A stretch of DNA of 64,000 nucleotides, from assembly GCA_973895155.1 (NCBI GenBank), contig OZ316896.1:4340001-4404000 (forward strand). Reading direction: 5' to 3'. Origin of the DNA: Marsupella aquatica (lineage: Eukaryota; Marchantiophyta). A program made the position numbers and the translations under genes. Below the pieces are notes generated by a model. That model was given only the letters and a program-made list of their open reading frames with translations. It did not search any database and was not told where the DNA came from. Positions 58,448 through 64,000 of this stretch are shown one piece after another (the first letter of the stretch is position 1; each line of letters opens with the position of its first letter).

Positions 58448-58900
58448 CTCAGGGTTCCAGGGAGGGAGCTAAGTGCTGAAGCCCAAGTGCCGGGCGAGTG
58501 TCTCGTCCCTTGGGTTCAGCCCGGGCGAGCCTCAGGGTTCCCGGGAGGGAGCTAAGTGTTGGGGCCAGGGCCCCGGCAAGCCCAAGTGTCGGGGCGAGTG
58601 TGGCCCGGGGCTGCCCTGCCTCGGGTTCGCTGCGGGCGGGGCTCAGGGTTCCGGGGGGGGGCTAAGTGCTGAAGCCCGAGTGCCGGGCGATCAGTGAGTG
58701 TGCCGCCCCTTGGGTTCAGCCCCAGTGAGGCTCAGGGTTCCGGGGGAGGGAGCTAAGTGCTGGGGCCAAGGCCCCCGTAGCCCAAGTGTCGGGCGGGCGG
58801 GCGTGGCCCGCCCCGGGTCGAGGGTGAGGGGGGCTCGGGGTCCCGAGGCCCCAGGAGCCCAAGGGAAGGCCGGGGCTTAGGCTAAGGGAGCCGAGGAGAG
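58448..58900 (+). repeat. IGS tandem repeat with alternating short and long units
   Basis: CTCAGGGTTCC (last copy CTCGGGGTCCC) starts units at 58448, 58531, 58642, 58731 and 58834, giving spacings of 83, 111, 89 and 103 bp. Short units carry GCTAAGTGCTGAAGCCC and CCTTGGGTTCAGCC. Long units carry GCTAAGTG(T/C)TGGGGCCA and CCCAAGTGTCGGG. The repeat is therefore a two-unit higher-order array. Confidence 0.85.
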
Positions 58901-58928
58901 GGCCCCCATCGCGAACAAGTAATGGGGT

Positions 58929-59300
58929 CCTGGTCCAGGCGCGGGGGAGCGGAGATGGGGCCGGAGCCCAAGTGCGGGGTCACGGTCCAGGCGCGCTTCG
59001 TCTCCAAGGCCGCGGGTCCAGGCGCGGTTTTTTTCCGCCGCGGGCGCGTTTGGCCTCCAAACGGTCCAGGCGCGGTGTTTTTCCGCCGCCGCCGCGTTTG
59101 GCCTCCGAACGGTCCAGGCGCGCCTCGTCTCCCAGGCCCCGGGTCCAGGCGCGGGGGTTTTCCGCCGCGGGCGCGTTTGGCCTCCAAGGGGTCCAGGCGC
59201 GGAGTTTCCCGTCCCCGGGCGCGTCTCTGGTCCAGGCGCGGGGTGCATGCGGCCGCCCTGTGTGCGAAGGGGAGTTCCGGTCCAGGCGCGGTCAGGGGCG
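58929..59300 (+). repeat. IGS repeat family GGTCCAGGCGCGG, about nine copies
   Basis: GGTCCAGGCGCG recurs at irregular spacing (about 20-60 bp). Several copies are joined by TTTTCCGCCGCGGGCGCG followed by TTTGGCCTCCAAACGG. Such GC-rich subrepeats are typical of plant IGS and can act in rDNA recombination or as Pol I spacer elements; the role here is not shown. Confidence 0.85.
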
Positions 59301-59800
59301 CTGCTGGGGAGGGAGGGAGCTGCTTGCCTCTCACTTCTCTTCGCTCCCTTCTGATCTTTCCCCCGCTCCCATGTCCGTATGCTTCAGAGTTTGGGGCCGG
59401 AGGTTGCCTTGGGGGGAGAGGGAGAAGAACCTCGGACCACGACCAAGCAGGGCGCCGGGGAGGGCGGGGGCCAGAGGAGACACCGAGCTAGCAACAGGGG
59501 GGCACGACGGAGGTGCAAGGCCGGTGTGAGACCAGAGGTGCGTTGGAGGAGGGCGGTTTCCCCCAGAAGCCCGTGAAGTGCCGCGGGGGAGCCCAGGGGC
59601 CGATGGGGAGGGTGCGGGCTGGAGTTGGTGCCGGGAGGGGAGCACATGCGAGGGGGGTGCCCCCCCAGGTGCTCAGGAGGGGGCTCGGAGGGAGCAAACA
59701 CCCAGGGCTGGAGAGAGACCGCCCGGGGGCAGCCGTCGGGAGCCGGGTTGGGGGCCAAAAAAAGGGGACCAAAGCTGGTCCGGGGGTGGCAGGTCCCCAG

Positions 59801-59820
59801 AAGCATATATGAGGGGAGCA
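59801..59820 (+). promoter_or_regulatory. Probable RNA polymerase I transcription start motif
   Basis: AAGCATATATGAGGGGAGCA fits the plant rDNA start consensus of the type TATATA(R)GGGG, about 730 bp upstream of 18S. The same sequence context is conserved in the relic at 45.3-45.4 kb. The start base cannot be fixed from sequence. Confidence 0.75.
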
Positions 59821-60538
59821 AGCTCCTCTCAAAAACCTCAGTTGAAAAGTCGGCCGAGCCGCGCCGGGTCCCCAAGGGGGCAAGGCGTTGGCGAAGGCAG
59901 CAGCCTAGTAAGCTCTGAGGGGTGCCACCGATGTGACTGGGAAGGGGCGGGGCCGAACGGGTCTGCCGATGCGGGGCTCGCCTCTCGTGTGTCCTTCGGC
60001 TCTCAAAGGGAGTGCTGCCGGTCACAGACCGGCGCCGCTGCCTGTGGGGCTTGTGTCGAATACAGGAAAGCTGGAAGGGGTTGCCTGGAAACTGTGGGCG
60101 TCGGGAGGCGGACGTCTCGGGCTCGGCTCTTGAGCTGGGGCCGGGGCAGAGCCTCCCCTTGCCGCCGACCGTCCGGCCGCACCACGCCAGGGAAGCCTGG
60201 TGCTGGAGCGCGACCGGCGCGGAGGCGAAGCGGTCGTTTGATCCGAACCCTCAAAAGTCCGCCTCCCTGGTTGCTGGCTGGTGGGGGAAACCCCTCTCTT
60301 CCTGCACCGGGGAGCGGAGGTGTGCCGCGGGTGCTGGTGGGGGGCCTTGAGGCGCAGCTCCCCCCGGGGGGTTGGTCGCTGGCTCCTCCTGCCCCGTGGA
60401 GAAACGGCCGAGAGCCCGGGGACACCCGTCCTCGGGCCCGGTCGGCACTTATCTGTGAACTACCGCCCCTCCCGCAAGGGGGGTGCGAGGCTCCGGCGGC
60501 CCAGCGCGAGGGCGCCCGTCGTCGGGGCAAAGGATAGT

Positions 60539-62349
<1,811 letters not shown>

Positions 62350-62350
<1 letters not shown>

Positions 62351-62706
62351 GTACACACAATGCAGCAAACCAGCGAACTGTAGTTGTCCCCCGAGGGGCC
62401 TCACCCGGAGGTGCGGCCGCCGATGGCGTGGGACCGGCCGAGAGGCCAGCCCGTGGGCGCAGCGGGCATTATGGGCCCCGTCGTCGGCTGGAGTGTCCCG
62501 CCTTGTGTGGCTCGGGGCCTCTAGGCAAGCTTTTCAGCAAGCCTGGCGGTCCTGGGCCGGGCTCTCCCCTCCCCCGTTGGCCCCCCCCGTCTTTTGGGGC
62601 GGGCCCTCGGGGCCGTTTTTTCCCCCACAAGAACCTTGAGGAACACCAATCGAGAGACTGAGCCTGGGGCCCCGTTCAGGCGGGGCTCGAGTCGAACAAA
62701 CAAAAC
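62350..62706 (+). other. Internal transcribed spacer 1
   Basis: GC-rich spacer of about 357 bp between the 18S end and the 5.8S start. It contains long C and G runs and a T/C-rich stretch. Removed during rRNA processing. Confidence 0.93.
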
Positions 62707-62866
62707 AACGACTCTCAGCAACGGATATCTTGGCTCTTGCAACGATGAAGAACGCAGCGAAATGCGATACCTAGTGTGAATTGCAGAATTCCGCGAATCA
62801 TCGAGTCTTTGAACGCAAGTTGCGCCCGAGGCTTGTCCCGAGGGCATGCCTGCCTGAGCGTCACCG
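62707..62866 (+). rRNA. 5.8S ribosomal RNA gene
   Basis: AACGACTCTCAGCAACGGAT starts it. GATGAAGAACGCAGCGAAAT and GAATTGCAGAATTCCGCGAA are the standard green-plant blocks, ending near GCCTGAGCGTCAC. The length is about 160 bp. Two features differ from angiosperms: CTCTCAGC instead of CTCTCGGC, and TTGCAACGATG instead of CGCATCGATG. Confidence 0.96.
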
Positions 62867-63176
62867 CACACCCACCCCTCAAACCCCCCCGGGGGTTCTG
62901 AGACGAGTGGAACTGGCCGTCCGGGACCCCGGTGTCAAAGCCGGTGGTCGCGGTTGGCTGAAATGGAGCGTTCTGGACGCAGCCGGAGAGAGAGGCCGCG
63001 AGAAGGTGATCCGCCCCTCGTGGGCGGACTTGGACAGCGCCTCCCCCTTCGGTGGTTCGGGACGGAAGGGGCCCCCTCCGGGGGGCCCCTGAGAATCGGC
63101 GATGGTGCTCGGGGTGTTGTGGGTCCGAGAGATCGGTGCCCCCCCAACGCCCCGCTTCACTCATCGCCCCAGAGCT
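62867..63176 (+). other. Internal transcribed spacer 2
   Basis: About 310 bp between 5.8S and 26S. It starts with CCCACCCCTCAAACCCCCC and contains a strong GC palindromic area (GGGGCCCCCTCCGGGGGGCCCC near 63068-63090), as expected for ITS2 helices. Confidence 0.92.
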
Positions 63177-63520
63177 TTGACCTCAGATCAGGCAAGATTA
63201 CCCGCTGAGTTTAAGCATATCACTAAGCGGAGGAAAAGAAACTAACTAGGATTTCCCTAGTAGCGGCGAGCGAACCGGAAGGAGCCCAGCTTGAAAATCG
63301 CGTGGCTTTGCGGCGCGAATTGTAGTCTGGAGAAGCGTCCTCTGCAGCGGACCGGGCCCAAGTTCCCTGGAACGGGACGTCGGAGAGGGTGAGAGCCCCG
63401 TCGAGCTCGGACCCTGCTGCTCCACGAGGCGCTGTCGGCGAGTCGGGCTGTTTGGGAATGCAGCCCTAAGTGGGTGGTAAATTCCATCCAAGGCTAAATA
63501 TGGGCAAGAGACCGATAGCG

Positions 63521-63566
<46 letters not shown>

Positions 63567-64000
63567 TAAAGAGTGCTTGAAATTGCTGGGAGGGAAGCGA
63601 ATGGAGGCTGCGGGTGCGCCCCGGTTGGATGCGGAACGGCGCAAGCTGGTCCGCCGCTCAACGCGGGGCGCTGGTCAGCGTGGGCTACCCCGGCGGGACA
63701 ACAGCATGCTTTGTTGCTTGCCTATGCCGTCGGGGTGGCCGAGGAACGAAGCGCGCGCCTTCGGGCGGCCCTCGGGACCTGCGCGCTCGGGACGCTGGCG
63801 TATTGAGCTTTCCATCCGGCCCGTCTTGAAACACGGACCAAGGAGTCTAACATGTATGCGAGCCGGTGGGTGGCAAACCCATAGAGGCGCAAGTAACCTG
63901 ACAGGTGGGATCCCCTCACGGGGAGCACCATCGACCGACCATGATCTTCTGTGAAAGGTTTGAGTGCGAGCATACCTGCTGGGACCCGAAAGATGGTGAA
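63177..64000 (+). rRNA. 26S ribosomal RNA gene, 5' 0.8 kb, cut by window end
   Basis: Begins near TTGACCTCAGATCAGGCAAG, followed by ACCCGCTGAGTTTAAGCATA and TAAGCGGAGGAAAAGAAACT. It covers the D1 and D2 domains and continues off the window. The fragments at 40.0 kb and 57.9 kb derive from positions within this interval. It appears undamaged. Confidence 0.97.

Larger units (their letters stand above)
58100..60538 (+). other. rDNA intergenic spacer and 5' external transcribed spacer
   Basis: GC-rich spacer ahead of 18S. It holds an alternating A/B tandem repeat (58448-58900), a second repeat family based on GGTCCAGGCGCGG (58929-59300), a Pol I promoter-like site near 59806 and a transcribed spacer to 60538. 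No 5S rRNA gene was seen on either strand. Large open frames here (for example 59578-60537) are consequences of high GC and are not genes. Confidence 0.88.

Noticed and set aside
59578-60537. 319-codon open frame and several other long frames in 58.4-60.5 kb
   Set aside because: They lie in GC-rich rDNA spacer with few AT-rich stop codons; frames are open on several strands at once and show no protein motif.
58100-60538. Possible 5S rRNA gene in the IGS, as in bryophytes
   Set aside because: No 5S internal control region or conserved 5S blocks were found on either strand.

Overview
The window is nuclear DNA from a land plant, most likely a non-seed plant. It has plant-type multi-exon genes with GT-AG introns of about 70-800 bp, several plant retrotransposon lineages, a PIF/Harbinger DNA transposon relic, TTTAGGG-type interstitial repeats and an 18S-5.8S-26S rDNA unit. 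The 5.8S begins CTCTCAGCAACGG and later reads TTGCAACGATGAAG; angiosperms normally have CTCTCGGCAACGG and CGCATCGATGAAG, so this looks like a lycophyte, fern or bryophyte. No 5S gene is visible in the intergenic spacer, which argues mildly against a bryophyte. A lycophyte is my tentative guess; the species is not determined.

Layout. Positions 1-5.7 kb (minus) hold nearly all of PRP39, a U1 snRNP splicing factor built of HAT repeats; ten exons are resolved and the 3' end runs off the window. A 1.2 kb purine-rich minisatellite follows (6.3-7.5 kb). At 10.1-12.7 kb (plus) is a seven-exon RecA-like P-loop gene, best read as a SWSAP1-type RAD51 paralogue, carrying a tandemly duplicated 44-bp exon. 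At 16.5-18.8 kb is a dead PIF/Harbinger element (transposase plus, Myb-like ORF minus), with a 6.5 kb Ty1/copia element at 18.9-25.4 kb inserted beside or into it (LTRs, TATGA target duplication, PBS and PPT all readable). At 26.8-30.3 kb (minus) is an intact 1158-codon ORF of retroelement accessory type. Two solo copia LTRs lie at 31.5-32.4 kb. XRCC2, a second RAD51 paralogue, occupies 34.0-38.3 kb (plus).

From about 40 kb to the right end the window looks like the eroded margin of an rDNA array. A permuted 26S scrap (40.0 kb), a truncated Ty3/gypsy element (40.5-44.4 kb, minus), a decayed IGS with a Pol I promoter-like relic (45.0-45.6 kb), a large Athila/Tat-like Ty3/gypsy element with a 3' accessory region (47.6-57.5 kb, minus) and a second 26S scrap (57.9 kb) lead into a complete IGS (58.1-60.5 kb), 18S, ITS1, 5.8S, ITS2 and the first 0.8 kb of 26S.

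Working together: PRP39 acts in 5' splice-site selection. XRCC2 and the SWSAP1-like protein both belong to RAD51-paralogue systems for homologous recombination, and they lie about 21 kb apart on the same strand. The rest is mobile DNA and ribosomal RNA genes. The observations most worth testing are the duplicated, frame-exclusive exon in the SWSAP1-like gene, the accessory ORF family shared by the 26.8-30.3 kb ORF and the large gypsy element, and the interleaving of rDNA relics with gypsy elements. All assignments come from reading the sequence and from remembered family features; no search was run.
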